A stretch of 64,000 nt of DNA from an uncultured Eubacteriales bacterium (GCA_910577755.1 CAJTNL010000001.1:1-64000), one strand, 5' to 3'; positions 27,225 to 37,454 are shown, numbered from the stretch's first letter. Made by a program: numbers and translations. The notes: generated from the letters alone by a model not told the origin.

Positions 27225-28076
27225 TTACGATTTCTCCTTTAATAATAATTCCAATGCAGCAATACACGCTTCTTCTGTTATCATTCCATCTGGCAACCGA
27301 TGACATCCTCTTTCCCTTAAACGGTAAATCAGTTCCGTAGACTGAGGAACATCCAAATCATGTTCTTTGAGCAACTCTACCTGTGAAAATACTTCTTGCG
27401 GTGTACCGTCGATTAAAATACTGCCTTTATCCATCACTATTACTCTATTTGCTGCAACCGCTTCGTCCATATAATGGGTAATAAGTACCACGGTAATTCC
27501 CTTTTCACGGTTCAGTTTTATGACAGTCTCCATAACCTCCTGCCGACCTCTAGGATCTAACATAGCGGTGGGTTCGTCCAAAACAATAGTTGAAGGCTGC
27601 ATTGCAATAATCCCCGCAATAGCAATTCTCTGCTTTTGGCCACCAGAAAGCTTATGAGGAGCATGCTCACGGTACTCGTACATATCCACGGATTTCAGCG
27701 CAGCATCAACTCTTTGTCGAATTTCTGCAGGAGGTACACCCAAGTTTTCCGGTCCAAACGCAATGTCTTCTTCTACAATGCTGGCAACCAGCTGATTATC
27801 AGGATTTTGCAAAACCAACCCTACCTGTTTTCTAATCGCAAACCTTAATGACTCATCGATCGTATCCAATCCATCTACATACACTTTTCCACCATTTGGA
27901 AGTAAAAGTGCGTTAAAATGCTTTGCAAGGGTTGATTTTCCGGAACCATTATGACCTAACAATGCAACAAAGTCACCTTTTTGAATACCCAAGGTCACAC
28001 CCTTTAAGACCTCTATCATACCATTTTCTTCCTGATCGTAAGAAAATCTTACATCCTGAGCCTGTAAATAGTCCAT
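27225..28076 (-). CDS. ecfA1: Energy-coupling factor ATPase 1
   Basis: 283 aa ABC ATPase. Walker [11 protein letters not shown]-loop [20 protein letters not shown], signature LSGGQKQR, Walker [13 protein letters not shown] and switch ITHYM. The frame is open 33 codons further up, but the ATG at 28076 has AAAGGA at the right distance and matches family starts. First gene of the ecf module, directly behind a methyltransferase gene. Confidence 0.95.
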   Translation of the reverse strand: MDYLQAQDVRFSYDQEENGMIEVLKGVTLGIQKGDFVALLGHNGSGKSTLAKHFNALLLPNGGKVYVDGLDTIDESLRFAIRKQVGLVLQNPDNQLVASIVEEDIAFGPENLGVPPAEIRQRVDAALKSVDMYEYREHAPHKLSGGQKQRIAIAGIIAMQPSTIVLDEPTAMLDPRGRQEVMETVIKLNREKGITVVLITHYMDEAVAANRVIVMDKGSILIDGTPQEVFSQVELLKEHDLDVPQSTELIYRLRERGCHRLPDGMITEEACIAALELLLKEKS

Positions 28077-28089
28077 ATTGATTCCTTTC

Positions 28090-28962
28090 TTATGCACTTG
28101 CTTCAGACTGCCAAATTGCAGTAGAGCCACATGGTAATACCAATCCCGTAGATGTAACCGGCAACCCAATTTCATCGGCAGATACCGTGCCGCCGAATTT
28201 TTTGGTCAGCATAATTGAGAGCAAATACGCCATAACTGCAGGTGAAAGACCTGTTGTATAAGAATTGAGAAGAAAAAATAAAGGATTTTGAGACATTACG
28301 GGAACACATATCTTTAAAAGATTATAAAGTTGCTCCTCTAGCTTCCATACTTCACCGCCCGGTCCCCTACCATAAGACGGAGGATCCATAATAATGCCGT
28401 CATAAGTATTTCCTCTGCGCTGTTCACGCTGTACAAATTTTACACAATCATCTACAAGCCAGCGAATCGGTTTTTCTGTTAAACCACTTACTGCGGCATT
28501 TTCTTTTGCCCACATTACCATACCTTTTGAAGCGTCCACATGGCAAACCTGCGCGCCCGCAGAAGCACACGCCAAAGAAGCCGCACCTGTATAGCCAAAT
28601 AAATTTAGTACTTTCACAGGACGCTTTGCTCCTTTGATTTTATTCATAACAAAATCCCAGTTTACGGCTTGCTCAGGAAAAATGCCGGTATGCTTAAAAC
28701 CCATGGTTTTTAATCGGAAAGTCATATTATTGTATTTAACGCTCCATACTGACGGTATCTTCCGCTTTTCTTCCCAGTAACCGCCGCCTGTATTGGAACG
28801 ATGATACTTGGCATGCGCTTTTTCCCATAACGGATGTGCTTTTGGCGTATTCCAAATAATCTGTGGGTCGGGACGAATTAAAATCACATCTCCCCAACGC
28901 TCCAAACGCTGGCCTGCCGTAGTATCAAGCAATTCATAATCCTTCCAATCTGCTGTTCTCAA
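28090..28962 (-). CDS. Class I SAM-dependent methyltransferase (RlmI/RlmK-like)
   Basis: 290 aa. It has the SAM motif [18 protein letters not shown] (about 120-137), HVDASKGMV with the acidic ribose-binding residue, DDCVKFV and the catalytic-type MDPPSYGRG, as in the COG1092 group of 23S rRNA cytosine methyltransferases. It lacks the N-terminal PUA domain of full-length RlmI (near 390 aa) and is therefore a shorter form. The start codon is TTG. The exact target is not known. Confidence 0.82.
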   Translation of the reverse strand: MRTADWKDYELLDTTAGQRLERWGDVILIRPDPQIIWNTPKAHPLWEKAHAKYHRSNTGGGYWEEKRKIPSVWSVKYNNMTFRLKTMGFKHTGIFPEQAVNWDFVMNKIKGAKRPVKVLNLFGYTGAASLACASAGAQVCHVDASKGMVMWAKENAAVSGLTEKPIRWLVDDCVKFVQREQRRGNTYDGIIMDPPSYGRGPGGEVWKLEEQLYNLLKICVPVMSQNPLFFLLNSYTTGLSPAVMAYLLSIMLTKKFGGTVSADEIGLPVTSTGLVLPCGSTAIWQSEASA

Positions 28963-28982
28963 TCCTGTAATATCCTTTCCGT

Positions 28983-30332
28983 TTATATTAATTGCTCTCG
29001 AATCACATCCGCAACAAAGTTAGCAAGCTCTTTGATTTCTTCTCCGTTTTCCCCCTCTACCATAACGCGAAGTAAAGGTTCTGTCCCACTGGGACGTACC
29101 AGAATACGTCCTTTCCTACCTAACTGATTTTGTACTCTTTGAACAACCTCTTTTATTTTTCTGTCAGTGTAAAAACGTAATTTACCTTCATTTGTTACCT
29201 CTACATTCACCAGTATCTGCGGAAACCGTGTCATTAAAGTAGCAAGGCTGGAAAGCTTGGCTTCACGGCGATGCAACAAACTAAGCAAATGTGCTCCTGT
29301 CAGTTGACCGTCTCCTGTAGTACCAAAGTCTAAAAAAATAACGTGACCGCTCTGCTCACCGCCAAAGTTATAGCCGTTCCGGCGCATAGTTTCAAGCACA
29401 TAACGATCTCCTACCTTTGCAGCCTCAAACCGCATTCCATTATCCTCACAAAAACGGATAAAACCCATATTGCTCATAACGGTACCTACCACTGCGTTAC
29501 ATGCCAATTTGCCCCGGGATTTTAAATCGGCAGCACAAATTGCCATTACAAAGTCACCATCTACCAGGTGTCCTTTTTCATCCACAGCCAGACAGCGGTC
29601 AGCGTCACCGTCAAACGCAATACCTGCATCAAGCCCTTTGTCAACTACAAATTGTTTTAAATCTTCCATATGAGTAGAACCGCAATGTTCATTGATGTTA
29701 GTTCCATTTGGCTTATGGTTAAGCATATAACAGGTTGCGCCTAATTCAGTATAAATTTGCTCCGCTGTTCTGGAAGCTGAACCATTGGCGCAATCCAACG
29801 CAATTTTAAGTCCATTTAACGCATACGGTACTGTACTTTTCACATGTTGTATATACATTTGCACAGCATCTTGAGCATGGGTAATACTGCCTACTCCTCC
29901 TCCTGTAGGGTAAGTGTAAGCAGTAATATTATCCAGCACAATGGCTTCAATTTGTTCTTCCAGTGCATCCGGCAATTTAAAGCCGTCCCCGCTAAAAATT
30001 TTAATACCGTTAAATTCACAAGGATTGTGAGAAGCCGATATCATAATGCCTGCATCCGCTTTTAATTTATCAATTAAATACGCAACTGCAGGTGTTGGAA
30101 CAACACCTAATGTTACAACGTCTGCTCCAACTGAACATAAACCGGCCGCCAATGCATTTTCCAACATATCGGAGGATACCCTAGTATCCTTCCCTATAAT
30201 AATTTTGGGTCTCATTTTACTGCTTCCGGTTAGCACCATAGCAGCGGCACGCCCAATATTCATTGCCATTTCGCATGTCAACTCTGTATTTGCCACACCT
30301 CTGGCACCGTCGGTTCCAAATAATCTGCCCAT
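28983..30332 (-). CDS. glmM: Phosphoglucosamine mutase
   Basis: 449 aa. Converts glucosamine-6-phosphate to glucosamine-1-phosphate for UDP-GlcNAc and cell wall synthesis. Start GRLFGTDGARGVAN, active-site phosphoserine loop ISASHNP (serine near 100), metal loop DGDADRC (about 242), sugar-binding GGEQSGH and phosphate-binding RPSGTEPLLRVM. Full length. AGGAGAG precedes the ATG. Confidence 0.97.
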   Translation of the reverse strand: MGRLFGTDGARGVANTELTCEMAMNIGRAAAMVLTGSSKMRPKIIIGKDTRVSSDMLENALAAGLCSVGADVVTLGVVPTPAVAYLIDKLKADAGIMISASHNPCEFNGIKIFSGDGFKLPDALEEQIEAIVLDNITAYTYPTGGGVGSITHAQDAVQMYIQHVKSTVPYALNGLKIALDCANGSASRTAEQIYTELGATCYMLNHKPNGTNINEHCGSTHMEDLKQFVVDKGLDAGIAFDGDADRCLAVDEKGHLVDGDFVMAICAADLKSRGKLACNAVVGTVMSNMGFIRFCEDNGMRFEAAKVGDRYVLETMRRNGYNFGGEQSGHVIFLDFGTTGDGQLTGAHLLSLLHRREAKLSSLATLMTRFPQILVNVEVTNEGKLRFYTDRKIKEVVQRVQNQLGRKGRILVRPSGTEPLLRVMVEGENGEEIKELANFVADVIREQLI

Positions 30333-30391
30333 AAGCTCTCTCCTGTCATTGTGTTTCAGTGAATGAATCGATTAAAGCATAATAATCTATG

Positions 30392-31468
30392 TTATGTTCC
30401 AATTAATTTTTGTTGCATATTTCCCTCATTCGTATCACCAGGCGGCTTCAGTCCCAAATGCAGGTATGCCGCATGTGTTGCACATCTACCTCTTGGTGTA
30501 CGTTTTAAAAATCCAATTTGCATTAAATACGGCTCATACACATCTTCCAGCGTCACCGCTTCTTCTCCTATAGCTGCCGCCAGTGTTTCAAGCCCCACGG
30601 GCCCCCCGCTATAAAACTCAATTAATGCCGTCAGCATCCTTCGGTCATTAGAATCCAATCCAATTTCATCTACCTCTAAACGATCTAACCCGATTTTAGC
30701 AGTTTGATAATTGATAACACCGTCACTAATAATCTGAGCAAAATCACGTACCCGCTTTAACATCCGATTAGCAATACGCGGCGTTCCTCTAGAACGGGAT
30801 GCAATTTCCAATGCACCGTCCGCTTCAATGGAAATACCCAGAATCTGTGCACTGCGTGTAACAATATCCGCAAGCTGCTGCGGTGTATATAATTCTAAAC
30901 GGAGCATAACGCCAAAGCGGTCTCTTAACGGGGCGCTTAACTGTCCGGCTCGTGTGGTAGCTCCTACCAGCGTAAATCTAGGCAGCGGCAAATGGTAAGA
31001 AGCAGCCATCTGCCCTTTTCCTGTAATAATATCCAACGCAAAATCCTCCATAGCAGGATACAATATTTCTTCTACGCTACGGGATAAACGATGTATTTCA
31101 TCAATGAACAATACATCTCCCTCATTTAAATTGGTCAGCAACGCCGCAAGGTCTCCAGGTTTTTCAATGGCGGGACCTGCTGTAATCCGTAAGTTGACAT
31201 GCATCTCATTTGCAATAACACCCGCAAGGGTCGTTTTACCCAAACCAGGGGGCCCGTATAGCAGTACATGGTCGAGAGATTCTTTCCTTAGACGAGCCGC
31301 CTCAATAAAAACAGAGAGATTTTCTTTAACTTTCTCTTGACCTATATATTCTGTCAAGCGTTTGGGACGCAGAGGATTTTCGACCTCCGCATCCTCCGGC
31401 GTATATTCTGGCGATACCATACGATTTTCAAAATCATATTCGCTGTTTTCAGTAAAATCGTAATTCAA
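30392..31468 (-). CDS. ruvB: Holliday junction branch migration ATPase RuvB
   Basis: 358 aa AAA+ motor for branch migration. It has [11 protein letters not shown], Walker [12 protein letters not shown], Walker [12 protein letters not shown], sensor 1 GATTRAG and the C-terminal winged helix with [12 protein letters not shown]. The start codon is TTG with GGGAG eight bases upstream. Third gene of ruvC-ruvA-ruvB. The C-terminus runs some 15 residues past the usual end. Confidence 0.97.
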   Translation of the reverse strand: MNYDFTENSEYDFENRMVSPEYTPEDAEVENPLRPKRLTEYIGQEKVKENLSVFIEAARLRKESLDHVLLYGPPGLGKTTLAGVIANEMHVNLRITAGPAIEKPGDLAALLTNLNEGDVLFIDEIHRLSRSVEEILYPAMEDFALDIITGKGQMAASYHLPLPRFTLVGATTRAGQLSAPLRDRFGVMLRLELYTPQQLADIVTRSAQILGISIEADGALEIASRSRGTPRIANRMLKRVRDFAQIISDGVINYQTAKIGLDRLEVDEIGLDSNDRRMLTALIEFYSGGPVGLETLAAAIGEEAVTLEDVYEPYLMQIGFLKRTPRGRCATHAAYLHLGLKPPGDTNEGNMQQKLIGT

Positions 31469-31491
31469 GTTCTCATCTCCCTATACGAATC

Positions 31492-32094
31492 TTACAGATT
31501 TCCCGCCATTGCTTTTAAAGATAAACGAATCAATTCTTCTACAGGCAAGGCGCTATCAAATTTTGCTACCACAGCGGCGGCATCTGTCGGAGAATAGCCT
31601 AAAACGGTTAATGCGTTAACTGCTTCGCCCACATGCGTACTGGATGACGCAATACCTTGCGGCGGTATTACTGTATTGCTGCCTATATCCATTTTCTGTA
31701 CTTTATCTGTTAATTCCAGAACAATACGCTGTGCAAGCTTCGGTCCCACACCGGCAGCCCTTGTCAACACTTTACTGTCGTTTGTCGCAATAGCGGCAGC
31801 GACTTGCTCCGGAGTCAGCTCTGACAAAATTGCCAGTCCCACCTTAGGACCTACGCCACTAACTCCTGTCAGCATTTTATAACAATTCAATTCCATAACC
31901 GTTATAAAACCATAAAGATCCATCGCATCTTCTCTTACATGCATATGCGTATATATTTTAACTTCCTGCCCTACTTTAGGCAAACTTCGCTGTGTGCTCA
32001 GCGTTGTATAACATTTATATCCTACTCCACCGCATTCTACCACTATAAATGAAGGCTCTGTATAAATAAGTATTCCTTTCAAGCTGTAAAACAA
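31492..32094 (-). CDS. ruvA: Holliday junction DNA helicase subunit RuvA
   Basis: 200 aa, the normal RuvA size, from a TTG start at 32094 that begins FYSLKGILIYTEP and has AAGGAGG eight bases upstream. A longer reading to 32157 adds 21 residues from inside ruvC and is not supported. The helix-hairpin-helix elements MLTGVSGVGPKVGLAIL and RAAGVGPKLAQRIVLELTDK are present, as is a C-terminal RuvB-binding domain. It lies two bases after the ruvC stop. Confidence 0.96.
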   Translation of the reverse strand: MFYSLKGILIYTEPSFIVVECGGVGYKCYTTLSTQRSLPKVGQEVKIYTHMHVREDAMDLYGFITVMELNCYKMLTGVSGVGPKVGLAILSELTPEQVAAAIATNDSKVLTRAAGVGPKLAQRIVLELTDKVQKMDIGSNTVIPPQGIASSSTHVGEAVNALTVLGYSPTDAAAVVAKFDSALPVEELIRLSLKAMAGNL

Positions 32095-32096
32095 AC

Positions 32097-32603
32097 TTAT
32101 AACCTCCTTGTTAACATGGTACGGCGCAGCATGGAACCTGCCGCCTGCCCGTGACAAATTGCCATTGCCAATGCATCGCAGGTATCGTCAAGCCCCGGCA
32201 TTTGCTTTAAACATAACAACCGTTTAGTCATTTCCATTACCTGCGGTTTCTGTGCTTGTCCGTAACCGGTTACTGCCTGCTTTACCTGCAAAGGAGTATA
32301 TTCGGCAATGGTCACCCCTGCTTTTTGTACTGCCAATAAAATCACACCTCTGGCTTCGGCCACCTGTATAGCTGTTTTCTGGTTATTCTGAAAATACAAC
32401 TTTTCTATAGCGGCAGCCTGCGGCTTCCATTTTTGCACAATGCAGGTTAACCCATTATAAATGATTTCTAAACGCTCATAAAACCTTTGCGATGCTTTTG
32501 TAGTAATAGCGCCGTGCTCCAATGGACGGTAGCGGCCATTCTTTGCTTCAACCACACCGTAACCAACAATAGCATAACCGGGGTCAATTCCTAAAATAAC
32601 CAT
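32097..32603 (-). CDS. ruvC: Crossover junction endodeoxyribonuclease RuvC
   Basis: 168 aa resolvase of the RNase H fold. The catalytic acidic residues are visible in ILGIDPG (Asp7), AIEKLYFQ (Glu), and the C-terminal DDTCDALAMAICH pair. It leads the ruvCAB operon; the ruvA ribosome binding site is inside its 3' end. Confidence 0.96.
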   Translation of the reverse strand: MVILGIDPGYAIVGYGVVEAKNGRYRPLEHGAITTKASQRFYERLEIIYNGLTCIVQKWKPQAAAIEKLYFQNNQKTAIQVAEARGVILLAVQKAGVTIAEYTPLQVKQAVTGYGQAQKPQVMEMTKRLLCLKQMPGLDDTCDALAMAICHGQAAGSMLRRTMLTRRL

Positions 32604-32911
32604 GCCAAAGCTCCCGTTCTTTGTTCTGTATTAAATGTAATTATAATTTTTTATTATAACATGTTATAAATTTATTTGCAATTTTTACAAAAAATATTAT
32701 ACCACTCTAATAATTATCCAAAATATTCTATTTTAAAGATGTTAACAATACACTTTACAACTCTGCTGTTTTACAATATTTGTTATAGTAACTTTACCAC
32801 AACCGGAAACAAAAAGCATGAATATTTATTTAATTCTATTTAAACCGTATAATGTTATTTATTTTACAAAGAATAACAAAACTTTAGTAATATAGAAAGG
32901 CGGAATGCACT
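32604..32911. other. Divergent promoter region of ruvC and ypeB, no gene seen
   Basis: AT-rich, with no frame of note. TGAATA occurs at about 32820 and CGTATAATG about 20 bases on, which only loosely resembles a forespore sigma-G promoter since the spacing is too long. No sleB gene or remnant is seen. Confidence 0.4.
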
Positions 32912-34246
32912 TTGTCTACCAAAAGATTGATACAAATTACAAGCCTTGTCGCTGCTATAATTTTTACATTAAGCGCACTGACATGGATCGGATATGCAAG
33001 GGCCTCTTCATACCATACAGAGTTGGAATATACGTATCGTAGAGCGCTCAACGACTTAAATACTCATATTGGCAGCATGAATATTACCTTAACCAAAGCC
33101 GGATATGCCAATACAGTACAGCAGCAAAACGGCATGGCAGGTCAGTTGATGCGGGATGCTGGAGGTGCAAAAGCAGCGCTGGCTATATTGCCTATTGGCA
33201 GCGATTCATTAAACAATGTGAATAAATTTATATCACAAACCGGCGATTTTGCTTCATCTATATCATCACGGCTATCAGCAGGAGAATCTTTAACAGATGA
33301 AGACAAAAACATTATGCAGCAATTATCTCAATACTGTAATATACTAGCAGCTAATTTAAACGAAATACAAAAAGAAATTACTGGTCAAAATGTGATAATC
33401 GGTCAGTCGGAAAGCATGCTAAACTATCTGGAACAAAACCAGCCTCCTTTTGAAGATTATTTTTTATCAACCGCTGAAGAATTTGCAAACTACCCGACTC
33501 TAATCTATGACGGACCATTTTCCGATCATATGACGCAAAAAACATCTGAAATGGTCTCCAACTCAGAACTGATTTCGGAAGACATTGCAAAACAAATGGC
33601 GGCTCAATATTTACACGTAAACCCCTCAGATATGACTCCTACAAATGACACAGAGGGCAGTCTTCCTTTATATAACTTTCATGTAAATCATACACGTATT
33701 TCAATAACAAAACAGGGAGGTCACTTAGCTTCTTTTATCAATACACGACCGATCACATCGTTGTTATTACAATTAGACGAAGCAAAACAATACGCAAAAG
33801 CATATTTGGAATATATACATCAAATGGAGTTTGCAGAAACATATTACGTGATTTACGACAATATGTGCACCATTCAATATGCTTATCATAAAGATAATAT
33901 TGTATACTATACTGATTTGATAAAAGTATCGGTTGCAATGGATACTGGAGAAATTGTCGAATATAACGCCGATACCTTTCTAATGAATCACAAAGAACGT
34001 CCATTGATGTTAGAACCAGCAATTACCGAAGACGTTGCACGGGAAAAGGTCAGCAAAGTTTTAAGCATAGAATCTGTACGAAAAGCGGTTATACCCACAA
34101 CCAGACAAGAAGAACCGCTTTGCTATGAATTTTTATGCCATGGACAAAACGACGAGCAAGTGCTGGTATATATCAATGGAGAGACCGGAATGGAAGAGCA
34201 AATTCTGATTTTAATTGAAACTGACGATGGAATTTTAACCCAATAA
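32912..34246 (+). CDS. ypeB: Germination protein YpeB
   Basis: 444 aa. A signal or anchor segment (about 8-28, LVAAIIFTLSALTWIGYA) is followed by a helical N-terminal part and, from about 190, PepSY-like repeats. In Bacillus YpeB protects and localises the cortex-lytic enzyme SleB in the spore, and the two are normally encoded together. Here sleB is absent on both sides. The start is TTG with AAAGGCGG eight bases upstream. A terminator follows. Its presence supports a spore-forming host. Confidence 0.92.
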   Translation: MSTKRLIQITSLVAAIIFTLSALTWIGYARASSYHTELEYTYRRALNDLNTHIGSMNITLTKAGYANTVQQQNGMAGQLMRDAGGAKAALAILPIGSDSLNNVNKFISQTGDFASSISSRLSAGESLTDEDKNIMQQLSQYCNILAANLNEIQKEITGQNVIIGQSESMLNYLEQNQPPFEDYFLSTAEEFANYPTLIYDGPFSDHMTQKTSEMVSNSELISEDIAKQMAAQYLHVNPSDMTPTNDTEGSLPLYNFHVNHTRISITKQGGHLASFINTRPITSLLLQLDEAKQYAKAYLEYIHQMEFAETYYVIYDNMCTIQYAYHKDNIVYYTDLIKVSVAMDTGEIVEYNADTFLMNHKERPLMLEPAITEDVAREKVSKVLSIESVRKAVIPTTRQEEPLCYEFLCHGQNDEQVLVYINGETGMEEQILILIETDDGILTQ

Positions 34247-34255
34247 ACAGTAAAC

Positions 34256-34300
34256 GCAAAAAGGAATCTCCCTATATCTAGGGCAGGTTCCTTTTTTTGC
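34256..34300 (+). terminator. Terminator of ypeB
   Basis: Arms GCAAAAAGGAA and TTCCTTTTTTTGC with an inner CCCTA/TAGGG stem; the 3' arm ends in seven T residues. Confidence 0.8.
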
Positions 34301-34383
34301 ATTTTACTCAGATATTTTATATTGACATATTTTTATTTATATAAAGAATATATTGTATTTAAAATGATAAATATAAAAAAAGA

Positions 34384-34412
34384 TTGACAAATTTAATATA
34401 GAATAGTATTAT
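34384..34412 (+). promoter_or_regulatory. Sigma-A promoter of the rubrerythrin gene
   Basis: TTGACA (34384-34389), 17-base spacer, TATTAT (34407-34412); both close to consensus. About 55 bases before the ATG. Confidence 0.8.
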
Positions 34413-34424
34413 ATAAACAATAAA

Positions 34425-34440
34425 AATAATAATTATTATT
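34425..34440. promoter_or_regulatory. A/T palindrome, candidate PerR/Fur-type operator of rubrerythrin
   Basis: AATAATAATTATTATT is a perfect 16-base palindrome lying 12 bases past the -10 box, where a bound repressor would block transcription. PerR and Fur boxes are A/T-rich palindromes, and rubrerythrin is a common PerR target. The match is loose and A/T palindromes arise easily in this DNA. Confidence 0.3.
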
Positions 34441-34469
34441 GTTTTAAATTCATATGAAAGAGAGAATGT

Positions 34470-35015
34470 ATGATGAAAGAACTCAAAGGTACAAAAACAG
34501 AAGCTAATCTGCAAAAAGCATTTGCAGGAGAAAGCCAAGCAAGAAATAAATATACTTATTATGCAAGCCAAGCAAAAAAAGAAGGCTATGAGCAAATTGC
34601 AGCATTATTTTTGGAAACCGCACATAACGAACAAGAACACGCAAAACTCTGGTTTAAACTGCTACATGGCGGTGAAATGCCTGAAACCGCAGTAAATCTC
34701 AAAGACGCTGCAGCTGGTGAAAATTACGAGTGGACAGATATGTATGCACAAATGGCAAAAGATGCAAAAGAAGAAGGCTTTGACCATATTGCATTTCTAT
34801 TTGAAAAAGTTGGCGAAATTGAAAAACATCATGAAGCAAGGTATTTGAAACTTTTGAAAAATGTTGAGGGAGGACTTGTATTTTCAAAAGACGGCGACAC
34901 AATCTGGCAATGCGCAAACTGCGGTCATATTGTAATCGGCAAACAAGCGCCAAAAGTATGCCCTGTCTGCACCCATCCGCAAGCATTTTTCCAAGTTTTA
35001 GCTGAAAACTATTAA
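34470..35015 (+). CDS. rbr: Rubrerythrin (peroxide-reducing diiron protein)
   Basis: 181 aa. The ferritin-like domain has the diiron ligands in [23 protein letters not shown] and [12 protein letters not shown], and the C-terminal rubredoxin-like domain has WQCANCGHI and [11 protein letters not shown] for one iron. Rubrerythrins reduce hydrogen peroxide in anaerobes. A strong promoter and its own terminator make it monocistronic. Two adjacent ATGs (34470 and 34473) are possible starts. Confidence 0.96.
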   Translation: MMKELKGTKTEANLQKAFAGESQARNKYTYYASQAKKEGYEQIAALFLETAHNEQEHAKLWFKLLHGGEMPETAVNLKDAAAGENYEWTDMYAQMAKDAKEEGFDHIAFLFEKVGEIEKHHEARYLKLLKNVEGGLVFSKDGDTIWQCANCGHIVIGKQAPKVCPVCTHPQAFFQVLAENY

Positions 35016-35106
35016 TTTTTAATCAATCCCTATTTTTATATCAAATTGTTTAAACTTTATAATTTTTAAAAGGCTGTTACAAAATAATAACCTTTAAAAA
35101 ATAGAT

Positions 35107-35158
35107 AAATGAAACGGCGTTCCCGATGTTAAAAAGCATTGGGAACGCCGTTTCATTT
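35107..35158 (+). terminator. Terminator of rubrerythrin
   Basis: Perfect 18-bp arms (35107-35124 and 35141-35158) with a GC-rich centre (CGGCGTTCCC) and A/T flanks; probably bidirectional. Confidence 0.8.
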
Positions 35159-35188
35159 AACAAAATAATTTAATAATTGACTATTTCA

Positions 35189-35234
35189 AGTCAGTTTTGC
35201 AAGCGGGTCTCTGCGCTCCTTACAAACCCTGACT
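35189..35234. other. Imperfect hairpin with GC-rich loop behind argF
   Basis: Arms AGTCAG/CTGACT and TTTG/CAAA plus AAG/CTT enclose CGGGTCTCTGCGCTC, a GC-rich loop in AT-rich DNA. It could be the terminator of the arginine operon on the minus strand (no clear T run) or a small structured RNA. Confidence 0.4.
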
Positions 35235-35329
35235 GATTTTATTATACAATACTCAAACAGTAAAGATAATATTTATACAAAAATTTGATCAAAACATTCC
35301 TATTTTAAATGACAATCAACCCTAAAACA

Positions 35330-36232
35330 CTATTTCATCAATGTTACAAGTACCGCCTTTTGTGCATGCAAACGATTTTCCGCTTCTTCAAAAATTTCAT
35401 GAGCGTGATCTTCAAATACATCGCCCGTAATCTCTTCTCCTCTATGTGCCGGTAAACAATGCTGAACCATGGCATCCGGCTTTGCAAGAGCCATCAGATC
35501 CTTGTTAATTTGATACCCTTTAAAAGCTTTCATGCGTATAGCAGTCTCTTCTTCCTGTCCCATCGACGCCCACACATCTGTAAACAGTACATCTGCATCC
35601 TTTGCTGCCTTTTCCGGAAAATCAGTCATTTCAAAGCCTTTATATTGAGAAGCAAAAGCAAGTACCTGTTGGTCAGGCTGATACCCCTTCGGACACGCTA
35701 CACTAATGGACATACCCATTTTGAGACAACCTACAATTAATGAGTGCATCATATTATTACCGTCACCAATATAGCAGGCTTTCAATCCTTCGAGAGCACC
35801 TTTACTTTCACGAATGGTCATAAGATCCGCCAATACTTGACATGGGTGCGCAAAATCTGTTAATGCATTGATAACCGGAATTGTTCCGTATTTAGCCAAA
35901 TCCTCAACTTGCTGCTGTTCAAAGGTGCGAATCATAATACCATCTAAATAACGCGACAACACCCTTGCCGTATCCTGAATCGGTTCACCTCTGCCAATCT
36001 GCATATCATTTGCAGATAAATACATAGGGTATCCTCCCAGTTGATACATCCCTGTTTCAAAAGATACTCTTGTTCTTGTAGAGGCTTTTGCAAAAATCAT
36101 ACCTAACGTTTTACCTTTCAGATAAGGATGCTCAATGCCATGCTTTAATTCATATTTTAACTGATCTGCCAAATTTAAAATTTCTTCAATCTCTTCTGTT
36201 GTTACGTCCATCAGCTTTAACAAATGCTTCAT
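35330..36232 (-). CDS. argF: Ornithine carbamoyltransferase
   Basis: 300 aa. Makes citrulline from ornithine and carbamoyl phosphate. Carbamoyl phosphate site STRTRVSFE (about 46-54), then DGIMIRTFEQQ, ALTDFAHPCQ and the C-terminal HCLPAHRGEE with the ornithine-binding cysteine. Start at the ATG at 36232 with AGGAGG eight bases before; a TTG one codon earlier is less likely. Last gene of the arginine operon. Confidence 0.96.
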   Translation of the reverse strand: MKHLLKLMDVTTEEIEEILNLADQLKYELKHGIEHPYLKGKTLGMIFAKASTRTRVSFETGMYQLGGYPMYLSANDMQIGRGEPIQDTARVLSRYLDGIMIRTFEQQQVEDLAKYGTIPVINALTDFAHPCQVLADLMTIRESKGALEGLKACYIGDGNNMMHSLIVGCLKMGMSISVACPKGYQPDQQVLAFASQYKGFEMTDFPEKAAKDADVLFTDVWASMGQEEETAIRMKAFKGYQINKDLMALAKPDAMVQHCLPAHRGEEITGDVFEDHAHEIFEEAENRLHAQKAVLVTLMK

Positions 36233-36269
36233 CAATCATTCCTCCTGTATTCTATTCATCTATATATCA

Positions 36270-37454
36270 TCAAGCCTGTACTTCTTTGATTACGTCTGCC
36301 AGAATTGTTAGACCTCTGTCGATTTCTTCATAGGTTATAGTCAGCGGCGGCAATAAACGTATCAATGTTTTAGCAGTCAGCACCAACAGTCCTTTTTCCA
36401 AACATTTTACGGCAACATCCTTTGCTGTTCCGTTTTTCAGCACAATTCCTATCATCATGCCCATGCCTCTTACCTCTGCAACGTCTTCCATATCTGCTAT
36501 CTTCCGTTGTATGTAAACGCCTTTTTCTGCAACCTGCTTTAAAAAATCCGAATCTGCCACACGCTCCAAAATAGAAAGCGCACCGGCACATGCTATCGGA
36601 TTTCCTCCAAAGGTCGAACCATGCATACCACTACTCAATACCGTCCCCAGCCGCTCTGTACATAAGCATGCGCCAATGGGCAAACCGCCGCCTAAAGCCT
36701 TTGACAAAGTAATTACATCCGGATGTATACCGTATTGCTCATAACAGAATAACGTTCCTGTTCTGCCCATGCCTGTTTGTACCTCGTCAACAATTAGCAA
36801 TATGTCGTGCTTTTGACACAGCGCTTCCAATTCTCTCACAAATTGCATATCCAGCGGCATGACGCCGCCTTCTCCCTGTATCATCTCAATCAAAACCGCA
36901 CAGGTTTCATCTCCTACAAATGACTCTACACTTTTTATATCGTTCGCCTGCGCATATACGAACCCCTCTGTAAACGGATAAAAATACTGATGAAAGCTAT
37001 CCTGCCCAGTCGCAGACAATGTAGTAACCGTTCTGCCGTGAAAAGAATTGACCAGTGTAATGATTTTATTTCTTTTTTTTCCATATTGGTCAGTGCTATA
37101 TTTTCTTGCTAATTTAATAGCACACTCATTCGCCTCAGCGCCGGAATTGCCGAAAAACACCTTACTAAATCCAGAAAGCTCGCAAAGACGCTGCGCCAAA
37201 GCTGTTTGAACCGGTTGATAGTACAAATTAGAAACATGCTGTAAGGCAGACGCTTGCTTAGTTATAGCCTCAATCCACGAAGCATCACAAAAACCAAGGG
37301 CATTTACACCAATGCCACTTGTAAAATCCAAATAAGTTTTCCCCTCGCTGTCTTTCGCCACAACTCCGTTGCCCTCTACAATAGCAATATCAAAACGGGC
37401 GTATGCGGGCATCATATTCTGTTGTTCTTGTTTTTTTATATCTGAAAACTGCAT
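36270..37454 (-). CDS. argD: Acetylornithine aminotransferase
   Basis: 394 aa class III PLP aminotransferase, makes N-acetylornithine. NSGAEANECAIKLARKY, SFHGRT, IVDEVQTGMGRTG with the PLP-binding aspartate, and the PLP lysine in TLSKALGGGLPIGA. The ATG at 37454 follows AAAGGAGAG; a TTG at 37481 extends the frame but lacks a site. Sixth gene of the operon. Confidence 0.96.
   Translation of the reverse strand: MQFSDIKKQEQQNMMPAYARFDIAIVEGNGVVAKDSEGKTYLDFTSGIGVNALGFCDASWIEAITKQASALQHVSNLYYQPVQTALAQRLCELSGFSKVFFGNSGAEANECAIKLARKYSTDQYGKKRNKIITLVNSFHGRTVTTLSATGQDSFHQYFYPFTEGFVYAQANDIKSVESFVGDETCAVLIEMIQGEGGVMPLDMQFVRELEALCQKHDILLIVDEVQTGMGRTGTLFCYEQYGIHPDVITLSKALGGGLPIGACLCTERLGTVLSSGMHGSTFGGNPIACAGALSILERVADSDFLKQVAEKGVYIQRKIADMEDVAEVRGMGMMIGIVLKNGTAKDVAVKCLEKGLLVLTAKTLIRLLPPLTITYEEIDRGLTILADVIKEVQA

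Larger units (their letters stand above)
35016..35329. other. Convergent intergenic region, rbr to argF
   Basis: Holds the rbr terminator (35107-35158) and, closer to argF, an imperfect hairpin with a GC-rich loop (35189-35234). No coding frame with a ribosome binding site is seen. Confidence 0.5.

Noticed and set aside
31492..32157. A 221-aa RuvA starting at 32157
   Set aside because: The extra 21 residues come from the ruvC coding region. The TTG at 32094 has a perfect ribosome binding site and gives the usual 200 aa.
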